In this document: positions 32,681-40,060 of the stretch, one piece after another
Layout: every line of letters begins with the position of its first letter
How positions within the stretch are numbered: the first letter of the stretch is position 1
NCBI GenBank assembly: GCA_035547755.1
Contig: DASZUG010000023.1
Location: 1-64,000 of the forward strand
Length of the DNA stretch: 64,000 nucleotides
Direction of reading: 5' to 3'
DNA from: Mesorhizobium_L sp035547755
Lineage (GTDB): Bacteria; Pseudomonadota; Alphaproteobacteria; Rhizobiales; Rhizobiaceae
Notes under the pieces: generated by a model
Databases searched by the model: none
What the model saw: the letters and a program-made list of their open reading frames with translations, nothing else
Told to the model about the DNA's origin: nothing
Translations under genes and position numbers: made by a program

Positions 32681-33410
32681 TGCGCGCCCCCTTGCCGAAC
32701 CAGGATCTTGCCGTTTCGCGTTTCAGCCCGGCGATGGAGGCGATCGGCGTCAGTTCGTTAGGGCAGAAGACCGCGCAGCTTCCCTGCGAGTGGCAGTTAT
32801 GACAGCCTCCGTTTTTCGACACGGCATCGAGAATGGCCGGCCGCGCGCCGTCCTTCGCGTCGTTGACGAGCGTCCAGGCGCGGTTCAGCGCGGCTGGGCC
32901 GAGATAATCGGGATTGGCGGCCACCGTGTCACAGGCGGCATAGCAGACGGCGCAATTGATGCACTCGATGCCTTCGTCCGCCCGCTGGCGTTCGGGCGTC
33001 CGTGGGTCGATAGGCGCGATTTCCTCCTCGCGCGTCCTCGTGGGGTGGAACACACCTTCCGCGGCGATCCATTTCTCGAAGAATGGGTCCATATCGGTGA
33101 CGAGATCCTTGACGACCGGAAGATTGCGCAGTGGCGCGATTTCGATCCGGCCGGTCTTCGCGACCTTCTGGACATGGGTCCGGCAGGTCCAGCGCGGCTG
33201 GCCGTTCACCATCATGGCGCATGATCCGCACATGCCGACCCGGCAGGCGAAACGGTAGGAGAGGGTCGGATCGAGGTTCTGCTGGATGAAGGCGACAGCG
33301 TCGAGAACGGTCTGGCTTTCGCGGGCAGGAATCTCATAAGCCTCAAACCCGCCGGAAAGTCCGTCGCCGCGCCAGACAGAGATTTGCAGAACCTCGCTTT
33401 CCAAGGCCAT
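32673..33410 (-). CDS. succinate dehydrogenase / fumarate reductase-like iron-sulfur subunit
   Basis: A 245-residue SdhB/FrdB-like protein and first gene of the operon. The N-terminal [2Fe-2S] domain has CRVGMCGSCAMMVNG followed by WTC. The C-terminal ferredoxin domain has CINCAVCYAAC for a [4Fe-4S] cluster and CHSQGSCAVFCP for the [3Fe-4S]/[4Fe-4S] pair, so the complete electron chain from flavin to quinone is present. The first 15 residues extend beyond SdhB. The ATG at 33410 begins the transcript; the promoter must lie in the 232-bp gap upstream, which contains GAAATT and AATTTC arms at 33483 and 33503. Confidence 0.91.
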   Translation of the reverse strand: MALESEVLQISVWRGDGLSGGFEAYEIPARESQTVLDAVAFIQQNLDPTLSYRFACRVGMCGSCAMMVNGQPRWTCRTHVQKVAKTGRIEIAPLRNLPVVKDLVTDMDPFFEKWIAAEGVFHPTRTREEEIAPIDPRTPERQRADEGIECINCAVCYAACDTVAANPDYLGPAALNRAWTLVNDAKDGARPAILDAVSKNGGCHNCHSQGSCAVFCPNELTPIASIAGLKRETARSWFGKGARNA

Positions 33411-33642
33411 GCCCTGCTCCGATTTTGCCTGGACGAAAGTGTCTCCGAACCTATAAGGAAGAAATAAAGTAACAAAAAGGGAGAAATTCTGACGCTTCTT
33501 GTAATTTCCGCTTACATATTGACGGCCGCAATTCGCGCGCGATCACGGGATTGTCACGCCTAATCGCCGCGGCGCGAAGCAGGGCTCCTAGAGCAACCGT
33601 AGAGCGCGATACGACCGGCGATCGTCGATCGTCCCCGGTGCA

Positions 33643-34089
33643 TCAGCCGCGCTGGTATTTGATGAACGGCGTCTTCTTCGCCACCCGGTCATAGAGCAGC
33701 CGGGCGGTATGGTTGAATTCCTGCGTCATCCAATAGACCGTCGCGGCATCGCGCTTGTCGGCGACGGCGTAGACGGCCTCGATCAGCGCTCGGCCGATGC
33801 CCTTGCCGCGCATTTCCGGATCGGCGTAGAGGTCCTGGAGGTAGCAATTGTTCTTTTCCGACCAGCAGGTGCGGTGAAAGATGTAGTGAACGAGACCGAC
33901 CGGCTTGCCGTCGACGAGGGCGAGCAGGCCTTTCGGCTCATATTCGCCTTCCGTGAACAGGCGTGACCAGGTGGATTGATAGACGCTATCGGGCAACGTC
34001 GTCTCATAGAAGGCGAGATAGGCGGTCCACAGGCGCCGCCATTCGGCCTGGTCGGACGCCTCGATCGGGCGAACTGAGATTTCCGGCAT
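33643..34089 (-). CDS. GNAT family N-acetyltransferase
   Basis: A 148-residue single GNAT domain. The acetyl-CoA pyrophosphate loop is MRGKGIGRALIEAVY near residue 90, preceded by LQDLYADPE; the C-terminal TVYWMTQEFNHTARLLYDRV completes motif B. The ATG at 34089 has a strong GGAGGGAAGTG SD. The acceptor amine is unknown. A rhizobial-type intergenic repeat begins 17 bp upstream of its start. Confidence 0.9.
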   Translation of the reverse strand: MPEISVRPIEASDQAEWRRLWTAYLAFYETTLPDSVYQSTWSRLFTEGEYEPKGLLALVDGKPVGLVHYIFHRTCWSEKNNCYLQDLYADPEMRGKGIGRALIEAVYAVADKRDAATVYWMTQEFNHTARLLYDRVAKKTPFIKYQRG

Positions 34090-34105
34090 CACTTCCCTCC
34101 AGCAG

Positions 34106-34203
34106 AGCATGATGCGATCAGATTAAGTCGCATTATGCTCTTATCTCTTTGTTTTTGCATGATCTTTTCGGAAAACCGCCGCCCACTTTTCCGGATCATA
34201 CTC
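34106..34203. repeat. RIME-like intergenic mosaic repeat, copy 1
   Basis: A 98-bp element made of two imperfect palindromes. The first runs from AGCATGATGCGATC to a complementary CGCATTATGCTC (34106-34140). The second runs GCATGATCTTTTCGGAAAAC to CTTTTCCGGATCATAC (to 34203). Related copies are at 56145 and 58815. It resembles Rhizobium intergenic mosaic elements, which lie in intergenic DNA and may form RNA hairpins. Confidence 0.75.
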
Positions 34204-34277
34204 AATGACCATCTCGGACGTTGTATTTGCGCCGGTTTGCAAAGCTCCTTCAACGGACCAGACCGGCAAAAGGACTA

Positions 34278-35114
34278 TCACTGCCGCCGTGCCATGAAGG
34301 CGAGCCGCTCGAAAAGATGCACGTCCTGCTCGTTCTTGAGCAGCGCCCCATGCAGCCTCGGCAACATGTTCTTCGGGTCCGTTCTGAGATCTTCCGGCGT
34401 GATGTCGTCGGAGACGAGCAGCCTGATCCAGTCGAGCGCTTCGGACGTCGAGGGTCTTTTCTTCAGCCCCGGCACGTCGCGTATCTCGTAGAACTGCGTC
34501 AGCGCCGCGCGCACCAGCGATTGCTTGATGCCGGGATAATGGACATCGACGATGCTTTGCAGCGTTTCCATGTCGGGAAAGCGGATATAATGGAAGAAAC
34601 AGCGGCGCAGGAAAGCGTCCGGCAGTTCCTTTTCATTATTCGAGGTGATGATGACGATCGGCCGCTGCCTCGCGCGGATTGTCTCGCCGGTCTCGTAGAC
34701 GAAGAACTCCATGCGATCGAGTTCCTGCAGGAGGTCGTTGGGGAATTCGATATCGGCCTTGTCGATCTCATCGATCAGGAGCACGACCTTGCGATCGGCC
34801 GAGAAGGCGTCCCAAAGCTTGCCACGTTTGATGTAATTGCCGATGTCGTTGAAACGTTCGTCGCCAAGTTGGCTGTCACGCAGACGCGATACCGCGTCAT
34901 ATTCGTAGAGCCCCTGCTGCGCGCGCGTTGTCGATTTGACGTTCCATTCGATCAGGTCGAGGCCGAGCGCCGCGGCGACCTGGCGCGCCAGTTCCGTCTT
35001 GCCGGTCCCGGGCTCGCCCTTGACGAGAAGCGGCCTTTCGAGTGCGATCGCCGCATTGACGGCGACCATCAGATCCTTATCGGCGACATAGGCGGAGGTA
35101 CCTTCGAAGCGCAT
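34278..35114 (-). CDS. MoxR-type AAA+ ATPase
   Basis: A 278-residue AAA+ ATPase of the MoxR family, which remodels or loads cofactors with VWA-domain partners. Walker A is VKGEPGTGKTEL near residue 35, Walker B is VVLLIDEIDKAD near residue 110, and sensor 1 is VIITSNNEKELPDAFLRR. The CoxE-like VWA partner expected next door is at 12222-13412, on the same strand but about 21 kb away. It has a good ATG at 35114. It stands alone between a repeat element and the 6S RNA region. Confidence 0.9.
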   Translation of the reverse strand: MRFEGTSAYVADKDLMVAVNAAIALERPLLVKGEPGTGKTELARQVAAALGLDLIEWNVKSTTRAQQGLYEYDAVSRLRDSQLGDERFNDIGNYIKRGKLWDAFSADRKVVLLIDEIDKADIEFPNDLLQELDRMEFFVYETGETIRARQRPIVIITSNNEKELPDAFLRRCFFHYIRFPDMETLQSIVDVHYPGIKQSLVRAALTQFYEIRDVPGLKKRPSTSEALDWIRLLVSDDITPEDLRTDPKNMLPRLHGALLKNEQDVHLFERLAFMARRQ

Positions 35115-35249
35115 CTGGTGATCCCTGTCTTATCGTGGCGCGAAACTAAACGATAGGCGTCGGAATAGGAACACGCGGCCACTCAATACTTTCCCTCGAA
35201 GAAGCGGAGATCACGTCTCTGCTTTTGATGTCGAAAGGCGCTGGCGGAG
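35115..35249. other. upstream part of the MoxR - 6S RNA gap
   Basis: About 135 bp with no credible reading frame. It should carry the MoxR promoter and the 6S RNA promoter. zapA and DUF4164, which often precede 6S RNA in related genomes, are absent. Confidence 0.4.
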
Positions 35250-35418
35250 TTCCGGCACGCGACCTATATTGGCTCCCGGCGTTCTGCGCTTCACGGCAGG
35301 AGTAACTTATCCCCGGGGCCTTATTGATCCCTAGGGAGCTGTCCCTGGCCGGACCCGTGGGTTCGGACACACGGCGCCCACCTACTTTGTAGGCACCCGG
35401 GATCAACCTCTTCACCGG
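35250..35418 (+). ncRNA. ssrS: 6S RNA
   Basis: The segment contains GGCTCCCGG and CTTCACGGC in the 5' half, the highly conserved GGGGCCTTATTGATCCCTAG / GGGAGCTGTCCCTGGC block at about 35316-35351, and AGGCACCCGGG plus CAACCTCTTCACCGG toward the 3' end. This matches alphaproteobacterial 6S RNA, a promoter mimic that sequesters sigma-70 RNA polymerase in stationary phase. Its position immediately before a 5-formyltetrahydrofolate cyclo-ligase gene is the classical one. The ends are approximate. Confidence 0.9.
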
Positions 35419-35521
35419 TCGTCGTGGTTCGCCGCAAAAATGTCGAAATCGCCACGGCGTTCTGCCGACCGAGGCGCTATGTCTTCCGGCGATCTTTCAA
35501 CAGACCGTCGAAGCGTTCGCT

Positions 35522-36103
35522 ATGGATTCCCTCAAGGCACTGAAAAAGCAGCATCGCAACGAGGCGCTCTCCCGCCGCGACCAGATGGATCCCGCCCTGA
35601 GAATCGAAGGGGCGATGGCGCTCCTGAATCACGCCTCGGCGATCGAACTCACCCCCGATGAGGTCATTTCGGGTTTCTGGCCGATCCGCTCCGAAATGGA
35701 TATCCGCCCGCTCATGTTCGCGCTCACGGAGCGCGGCGCGCGCCTGACATTGCCCGCGATCATCGACCGCGAGACGATCGTCTTCCGGGAACTCGTCCGC
35801 GATGCGCCGCTGATCGACATGGGGTTCGGCACCAAGGGTCCCGGCGAGGACGCTTCTATCCTCGATCCGACGCTGATGCTCGTTCCGCTTGCCGCCTTCG
35901 ACCGGCGGGGCCATCGCATCGGCTACGGGGCGGGGCATTATGACAGGGCGATTGCACGTCTCCACGCGAAGGGATTCAAGCCGGCGCTGATCGGCATCGC
36001 CTTCGACTGCCAGGAGGTCGCAACCGTGCCGAACGAGGCGCATGACGTCCGGCTTGACGCCATCCTCACGGAAAGCGGGTTGCGGACCTTCGCGGCCGGC
36101 TGA
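35522..36103 (+). CDS. 5-formyltetrahydrofolate cyclo-ligase (6S-linked copy)
   Basis: A 193-residue MTHFS-family enzyme that converts 5-formyl-THF to 5,10-methenyl-THF with ATP. It shows the N-terminal KKQHRNEALSRRDQM helix, GFWPIRSEMDIRPL, the ATP-binding basic/Gly motif HRIGYGAGHYDRAI near residue 135 and a C-terminal AHDVRLDAILTE. It is encoded about 100 bp after 6S RNA, the same arrangement as ygfA in E. coli. A second family member lies at 37946-38614, so the genome has two divergent forms in 3 kb. Confidence 0.91.
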   Translation: MDSLKALKKQHRNEALSRRDQMDPALRIEGAMALLNHASAIELTPDEVISGFWPIRSEMDIRPLMFALTERGARLTLPAIIDRETIVFRELVRDAPLIDMGFGTKGPGEDASILDPTLMLVPLAAFDRRGHRIGYGAGHYDRAIARLHAKGFKPALIGIAFDCQEVATVPNEAHDVRLDAILTESGLRTFAAG

Positions 36104-36163
36104 TAGGAAGAACCGGGCCAGGCGCAATTTGCGGTTTTGGGCTGCGTGTGAAACAACGGATTG

Positions 36164-36988
36164 ATGCGGTTTCTCTTTCTCGGCGATATGGTGGGACGGA
36201 CAGGACGGACGGCGGTCTTCGAACGGCTGCCGGGTCTGATTTCCGACTTCAAACTCGATTTCGTCGCCGTCAATGGAGAGAATGCCGCCGGCGGTTTCGG
36301 CATCACCGAGGATATCTTCCACAACACGCTCGCCGCCGGGGCCGACGTCGTCACAACCGGCAATCATGTTTGGGACCAGCGCGAGGCGCTTTCCTTCGCG
36401 CCGCATGAGGAGCGTTTCCTGCGGCCGCTCAATTTTCCGAAGGGAACGCCCGGCCGTGGGGCGGGGCTCTACAGCGCACGGAACGGCGCCAGGATCATGG
36501 TCGCGAATGTGATGGGCCGCGTCTTCATGCATCCCGAACTCGACGATCCCTTCCAGACGATCGAGAACGAACTCGAAGCCTGCCGCCTCGGCCAGCACGC
36601 CGACGCGATCATCATCGACTTCCACGCCGAGGCGACATCGGAGAAACTGTGCTTCGGCCACTTCGTCGACGGCCGCGTCAGCCTTGTCATCGGTACACAT
36701 ACGCACCAGCCGACGGCGGACCACCAGATTCTCACGGGCGGGACGGGCTACATCACGGATGCCGGCATGTGTGGCGATTACGATTCCTCGATCGGCATGA
36801 ATTGGGACGAGCCGCTCAACCGTTTCCTCTCGAAGGTGCCAAAAGGCCGCTTCGAAGCCGCCAATGGGCCGGCGACCCTTTGCGGGCTCGGCGCGGAGAT
36901 TTCCGACCGGACGGGTTTTGTGGAGAAGATCGCGCCCCTGCGGCTCGGCCCGCGGCTCGAGGAAACGGTTCCATCCTTCTGGAACTGA
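36164..36988 (+). CDS. YmdB/TIGR00282-type metallophosphoesterase
   Basis: A 274-residue calcineurin-like phosphoesterase. It begins FLGDMVGRTGR (first metal motif), then VNGENAAGGFG, TGNHVWDQ, DFHAEATSEK and IGTHTHQPTADH, ending in GYITDAGMCGDYDSSIGM. Members of this group (for example Bacillus YmdB) hydrolyse 2',3'-cyclic nucleotides. A TTG lies directly before the ATG at 36164; ATG is preferred. It follows the 5-FCL gene by 60 bp, a conserved neighbourhood in rhizobia. Confidence 0.9.
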   Translation: MRFLFLGDMVGRTGRTAVFERLPGLISDFKLDFVAVNGENAAGGFGITEDIFHNTLAAGADVVTTGNHVWDQREALSFAPHEERFLRPLNFPKGTPGRGAGLYSARNGARIMVANVMGRVFMHPELDDPFQTIENELEACRLGQHADAIIIDFHAEATSEKLCFGHFVDGRVSLVIGTHTHQPTADHQILTGGTGYITDAGMCGDYDSSIGMNWDEPLNRFLSKVPKGRFEAANGPATLCGLGAEISDRTGFVEKIAPLRLGPRLEETVPSFWN

Positions 36989-37033
36989 CGAGCGGCGAGC
37001 ATCGGCTTCGACCGCCTGCGGCTCGATATGCCG

Positions 37034-37474
37034 TCAGCCTGATGCTTTCGGCGCGGCAGGGAGGCGGAAGAACATTGCGAGTTTCAAGCTTTCCGCGATC
37101 CGCTCGGCGCGGTCGATGAAAATCTCCGCGGCGTCCGGAGGGCAAAGCTCTTGCGCCGTCTTGCGGAAATGCGACAGCCAGATAGCAAAATCCTCTTCGC
37201 GCACCTGCTTCAGTTTGAGATGTGCCGGAACGGGCCGACCCTCATAGGAGCGGGTCTTGAGGATCACCGAGCACCAGAATTCCGTCATCTTGTCGAGATG
37301 CGGCTCCCAATTCTCGCCGATGACGCCGGCGAAAATCGGCCCAAGCCGCTCATCCTTGCGAACACGTCCGTAGAAATCGCGAACCAGACGGCCGATGAAG
37401 GCGCGATCGATCTCCGGATGCGCCAGCGGGGCTTCCGGCTGGGGCGGGATCCTGGCGACATCTAATGGCGACAT
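37034..37474 (-). CDS. group III truncated haemoglobin
   Basis: A 146-residue group III (P-type) truncated globin. The core FIGRLVRDFYGRVRKDERLG, HLDKMTEFWCSVILKTRSYEG and HLKLKQVREEDFAIWLSHF supplies the distal site and the proximal haem histidine (in LKLK.. FAIWLSHF helix F/G region). Group III globins are generally linked to NO or reactive-nitrogen responses. The ATG at 37474 has AGGAA 9 nt upstream. It is divergent from the DUF6522 gene across a 99-bp AT-rich promoter with an ATG-ATATA-CAT half dyad at 37498-37508. Confidence 0.88.
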   Translation of the reverse strand: MSPLDVARIPPQPEAPLAHPEIDRAFIGRLVRDFYGRVRKDERLGPIFAGVIGENWEPHLDKMTEFWCSVILKTRSYEGRPVPAHLKLKQVREEDFAIWLSHFRKTAQELCPPDAAEIFIDRAERIAESLKLAMFFRLPAAPKASG

Positions 37475-37573
37475 TGGATATTTTCCTAAAGTGGAATATG
37501 ATATACATGTTTTAGCCTTGGAGCGTCCCGCACTCAAGGGCGAAGTTTTCGGCCGCCTGGCGAAGAGACGACA

Positions 37574-37834
37574 ATGAACCCTGTCCGGATAAGGAATGGT
37601 GTTTTCGAAGTCGAGGCGAGCTTTCTCGCGGAGCATTTCCATCTCCGCCCTGCCGATGTGCCTGAACTCCTGCGCAACCAGCGCATTTTGGCGCAGTGCG
37701 AGCGTGGCGAGAAGAACGATGCCGGACGCTACAGGCTGAGCTTCCGCTTCGGCGCCTCGCGGCTCAGCCTCGTCGTCGATGAAGGCGGCAATATCCTGCG
37801 CCGAAGGAGCGTTCGATGGCCCGATCCGCTATAA
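37574..37834 (+). CDS. DUF6522 family protein
   Basis: An 86-residue soluble protein: IRNGVFEVEASFLAEHFHLRPADVPELL, then CERGEKNDAGRYRLSFRFGASRLSLVVDEGG. It resembles the small DUF6522 family seen in rhizobia and other Proteobacteria near denitrification and NO-related genes. Its divergent pairing with a truncated haemoglobin supports a reactive-nitrogen context. No enzymatic motif is seen; the function is unknown. Confidence 0.75.
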   Translation: MNPVRIRNGVFEVEASFLAEHFHLRPADVPELLRNQRILAQCERGEKNDAGRYRLSFRFGASRLSLVVDEGGNILRRRSVRWPDPL

Positions 37835-37945
37835 TATTTTTAAAAAAAAGCGGCCGGTTCGGGATTGATGTCGCTTTCTGATACAGCTTTTCAGCAGCGT
37901 TGCTGCATTTTCAGGTGATCAAGGTTCGAGAAGAGGTGTTTTGCG

Positions 37946-38614
37946 GTGGCCGATAGACGTGACGACGAACTTTCTCAATATGCATCGCCGCCCTGCTTCA
38001 TGCATGAACTCGGCCCGGACGGCGTGAGCGAGGTGCTCCGATCCGATGGTTGGGCCGACGTCAACAGATGGCGGAAGGCGGAACGCCAGCGGCTTATCGA
38101 TCAGCGCATGGTTTTTTCACAGCAGGAGCGCGAAACCCGTTCGCAAAGGATCGCCGCCGGCCTTGACAGGGCGATCGGCAGCCCGAACAACCGCATCGTC
38201 TCGATCTATTGGCCGTTTCGCGGCGAACATGATTTGCGCAATTGGGGAAACACCGTAATCGAGCGCCGCGGCAGGATCGCGCTACCCGTCGTCGTCCAGA
38301 AAGGGCATCCACTCGAGTTCCGGTGCTGGGCTCCGGGCGATCCGATGGAGCGCGGCGTCTGGAACATCCTCGTTCCGGCGCGTGGGCCAGCCGTCCTGCC
38401 CGATGTCGTGATCGCGCCGCTCGTCGGCTATGACGGTCAGAGCTATCGCCTGGGCTATGGCGGCGGCTTCTTCGACAGGACGCTTGCATCCATGCCACGC
38501 AAGCCGCTGACCATCGGCATCGGCTATGTCGAAAGCAGGTTGGCGACCATCTATCCGCAGCCGCATGACATTCCGATGGACGTCATCGTGACCGACGAGG
38601 CGGGCGGCTCCTGA
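37946..38614 (+). CDS. 5-formyltetrahydrofolate cyclo-ligase family protein (second copy)
   Basis: A 222-residue MTHFS-fold protein, longer at the N-terminus than the 35522 copy by about 35 residues (MADRRDDELSQYASPPCFMHE). It retains RKAERQRLIDQRM, VSIYWPFRGEHDLRNW, LPVVVQKGHPLEFRCW and the glycine-rich YRLGYGGGFFDRTLA near residue 172. Conservation of the nucleotide loop suggests activity, but a different folate or a related substrate is possible. It starts at GTG 37946 with SD GAGGTG. No other gene lies between it and the FAH-family gene downstream. Confidence 0.85.
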   Translation: MADRRDDELSQYASPPCFMHELGPDGVSEVLRSDGWADVNRWRKAERQRLIDQRMVFSQQERETRSQRIAAGLDRAIGSPNNRIVSIYWPFRGEHDLRNWGNTVIERRGRIALPVVVQKGHPLEFRCWAPGDPMERGVWNILVPARGPAVLPDVVIAPLVGYDGQSYRLGYGGGFFDRTLASMPRKPLTIGIGYVESRLATIYPQPHDIPMDVIVTDEAGGS

Positions 38615-38640
38615 CAAACCAGCTGTGCTTCGGCTCGCGC

Positions 38641-39345
38641 CTATTCGGCGGGACCGAGCGTCAGCTTGAGAGGCTCCAGCCCGTCGATCGAGCCTTCCAG
38701 CACATCGCCGGAATGAACCGGCCCGACGCCTGCCGGCGTGCCGGTATAAAGAAGGTCGCCCGGCATGAGATGATAATAGCGGGAGAGGTGGGCGATCAGT
38801 TCGTCCACCTTCCACACCAGTTCGTCGAGTGTCGAATCCTGCCTGACCTCGCCATTGACGCTCAGCCTGATCCGGCGCCCGTCGAGGGACGGGATCGCGG
38901 AAGCCTTGGTGATCGGCCCGGCAATGGCGGAATTCTCGAACGCCTTGCCAAGATCCCAGGGCCGGCGCTGATCCTTCGCGCTCTGCTGCAGGTCGCGGCG
39001 CGTCATGTCGAGGCCACAGGCATAGCCATAGACGGCAGACATGGCGTCTTCCCTGGCGATGCGAAAGGCAGGGGCGCCGATGGCGACCATGAGTTCCATC
39101 TCGTGATGAAGGTTCTTGGTACCGAGCGCATAGGGCACGGTGGCGCCCGACAACGCCAGGCTGAGCGCGGGTTTCAGGAAATAGAAAGGGGCTTCCCGGT
39201 CGACCTCGTTTCCCATTTCCTTCGCATGTTCGACATAATTGCGTCCAACACAAAAGATACGGGTGACGGGAAAGAGCCTCTCCTCGCCCACGACTGGCAA
39301 GGCCGGCTGTGGCGGTACGGGGAAGAGAAAATCGGCACTGTTCAT
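38641..39345 (-). CDS. fumarylacetoacetate hydrolase family protein
   Basis: A 234-residue FAH-fold enzyme (acylpyruvase/fumarylpyruvate hydrolase type). The divalent-metal motif HHEMELMVAIG is at residues 79-89, preceded by CVGRNYVEHAKEMGNE, and followed by YGYACGLDMTRRDLQQ and GDLLYTGTPAGVGPV. It cleaves a C-C bond in a 1,3-diketo acid; the physiological substrate is uncertain (fumarylpyruvate, acylpyruvate or oxaloacetate decarboxylation). The ATG at 39345 has a good GAGAGGTAGCCAA SD. Confidence 0.89.
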   Translation of the reverse strand: MNSADFLFPVPPQPALPVVGEERLFPVTRIFCVGRNYVEHAKEMGNEVDREAPFYFLKPALSLALSGATVPYALGTKNLHHEMELMVAIGAPAFRIAREDAMSAVYGYACGLDMTRRDLQQSAKDQRRPWDLGKAFENSAIAGPITKASAIPSLDGRRIRLSVNGEVRQDSTLDELVWKVDELIAHLSRYYHLMPGDLLYTGTPAGVGPVHSGDVLEGSIDGLEPLKLTLGPAE

Positions 39346-39461
39346 TTGGCTACCTCTCGCCATGCCTTTTCCCAGCTTGTACGGAGAGGGTCAACCGATT
39401 CGCTGCTGCAACGGAACCATTTCTCTCCGCCTCGTGCATAGCTGCTATGCAGTTTCCGCGC

Positions 39462-39490
39462 TTGCTGAATCATTGGGCAGAAGTCATATA
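39462..39490 (+). promoter_or_regulatory. sigma-70-type promoter of the small RNA
   Basis: TTGCTG (39462-39467) and CATATA (39485-39490) are separated by 17 bp; transcription starting 5-7 nt later would begin at the first hairpin of the downstream small RNA. Confidence 0.65.
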
Positions 39491-39494
39491 GCGG

Positions 39495-39611
39495 GTGCTG
39501 GTGATCTTCCTCCTCCCAGAGAGCCAGCATCGAATGCGGCGCACCTCCTCCCGCGCCGCTATTCAGATCAGGCCCGTCGCTCCTCCTCCCGCGGCGGGCC
39601 TTTTTCTTTTT
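39495..39611 (+). ncRNA. CCUCCUCCC-loop small RNA (cuckoo / alpha-r14 type)
   Basis: Three consecutive hairpins each display CCTCCTCCC in the loop. Hairpin 1: TGCTGG (39496-39501) with CCAGCA (39524-39529), loop motif 39509-39517. Hairpin 2: GCGGCGC (39536-39542) with GCGCCGC (39553-39559), loop motif 39544-39552. Hairpin 3: ten base pairs, GGCCCGTCGC (39571-39580) with GCGGCGGGCC (39591-39600), loop motif 39582-39590, followed by TTTTTCTTTT as a terminator. The anti-Shine-Dalgarno loops and layout match the cuckoo/alpha-r14 (NfeR1, CcsR) families, which base-pair with mRNA ribosome-binding sites and respond to stress. Confidence 0.9.
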
Positions 39612-39697
39612 GGCCGCCTTGGGACAGCCGCAATTCCACCGGCTACAATAAAGCGGCGACTGCCAATTTCTCTTCCGTTCCACCGCTTCAGGCAATT

Positions 39698-40060
39698 ATG
39701 ACCCGTTTCTTCTGCCAGATCATTGCATGGCTTCTCCTTGCGGGTATCATCGCCGTTACCGTGTCGCCGATCGGATGGCGTCCGGATTTGGGCGACGGCC
39801 CCAATGTCGACAGGGCAGTCGGCTTTCTCGTGATGGGTTTCTTTTTCGGGGCCGGATACGGGCGGCATTGGATTACGATCCTGTTCGCTGTCATTGCCGG
39901 TGCGTTTGCGATCGAGGCGCTGCAGCTCTTGACGCCAGACAGGCATGCAAGGTTGCTCGATGCCACTATCAAGGCCATCGGCGGTGGACTGGGTTTCCTG
40001 GCAGGCCATGCGGCGCTTGCCATGTGGCCGAAACTGAGGAGAGACAGCCGTTCTGGCTAG
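39698..40060 (+). CDS. VanZ family membrane protein
   Basis: A 120-residue protein with four short membrane segments and the VanZ-like pattern VSPIGWRPDLGDGPNVDRAVGF, AFAIEALQLLTPDRHARLLD. It starts at ATG 39698, directly after the small RNA terminator. VanZ homologues outside enterococci are of unknown function (glycopeptide resistance is not implied). Its stop overlaps the stop codon of the convergent CorC-like gene by four bases. Confidence 0.78.
   Translation: MTRFFCQIIAWLLLAGIIAVTVSPIGWRPDLGDGPNVDRAVGFLVMGFFFGAGYGRHWITILFAVIAGAFAIEALQLLTPDRHARLLDATIKAIGGGLGFLAGHAALAMWPKLRRDSRSG

Noticed and set aside
33483..33508. GAAATT / AATTTC arms as a LysR operator for the Sdh-like operon.
   Set aside because: The arms are 14 bp apart, AT-only, and do not resemble the perfect dyad at 26525; mentioned only in the gene entry.
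39342..39530. A 62-codon minus-strand frame beginning MLALWEEEDHQHPLYDF whose TGA overlaps the FAH start (ATGA).
   Set aside because: It lies antisense to the promoter and first hairpin of the CCUCCUCCC small RNA, and the GGGAGGAGG words that look like SDs are the RNA's loop motifs. The overlap could be chance; kept open, but not annotated.
39495..39611. A branched-chain amino acid attenuator with a GTG-start leader peptide rich in Leu/Val/Ile.
   Set aside because: The frame has an in-frame stop directly upstream and no SD, the downstream gene is VanZ, and the three CCTCCTCCC loops are better explained by a cuckoo-type small RNA.
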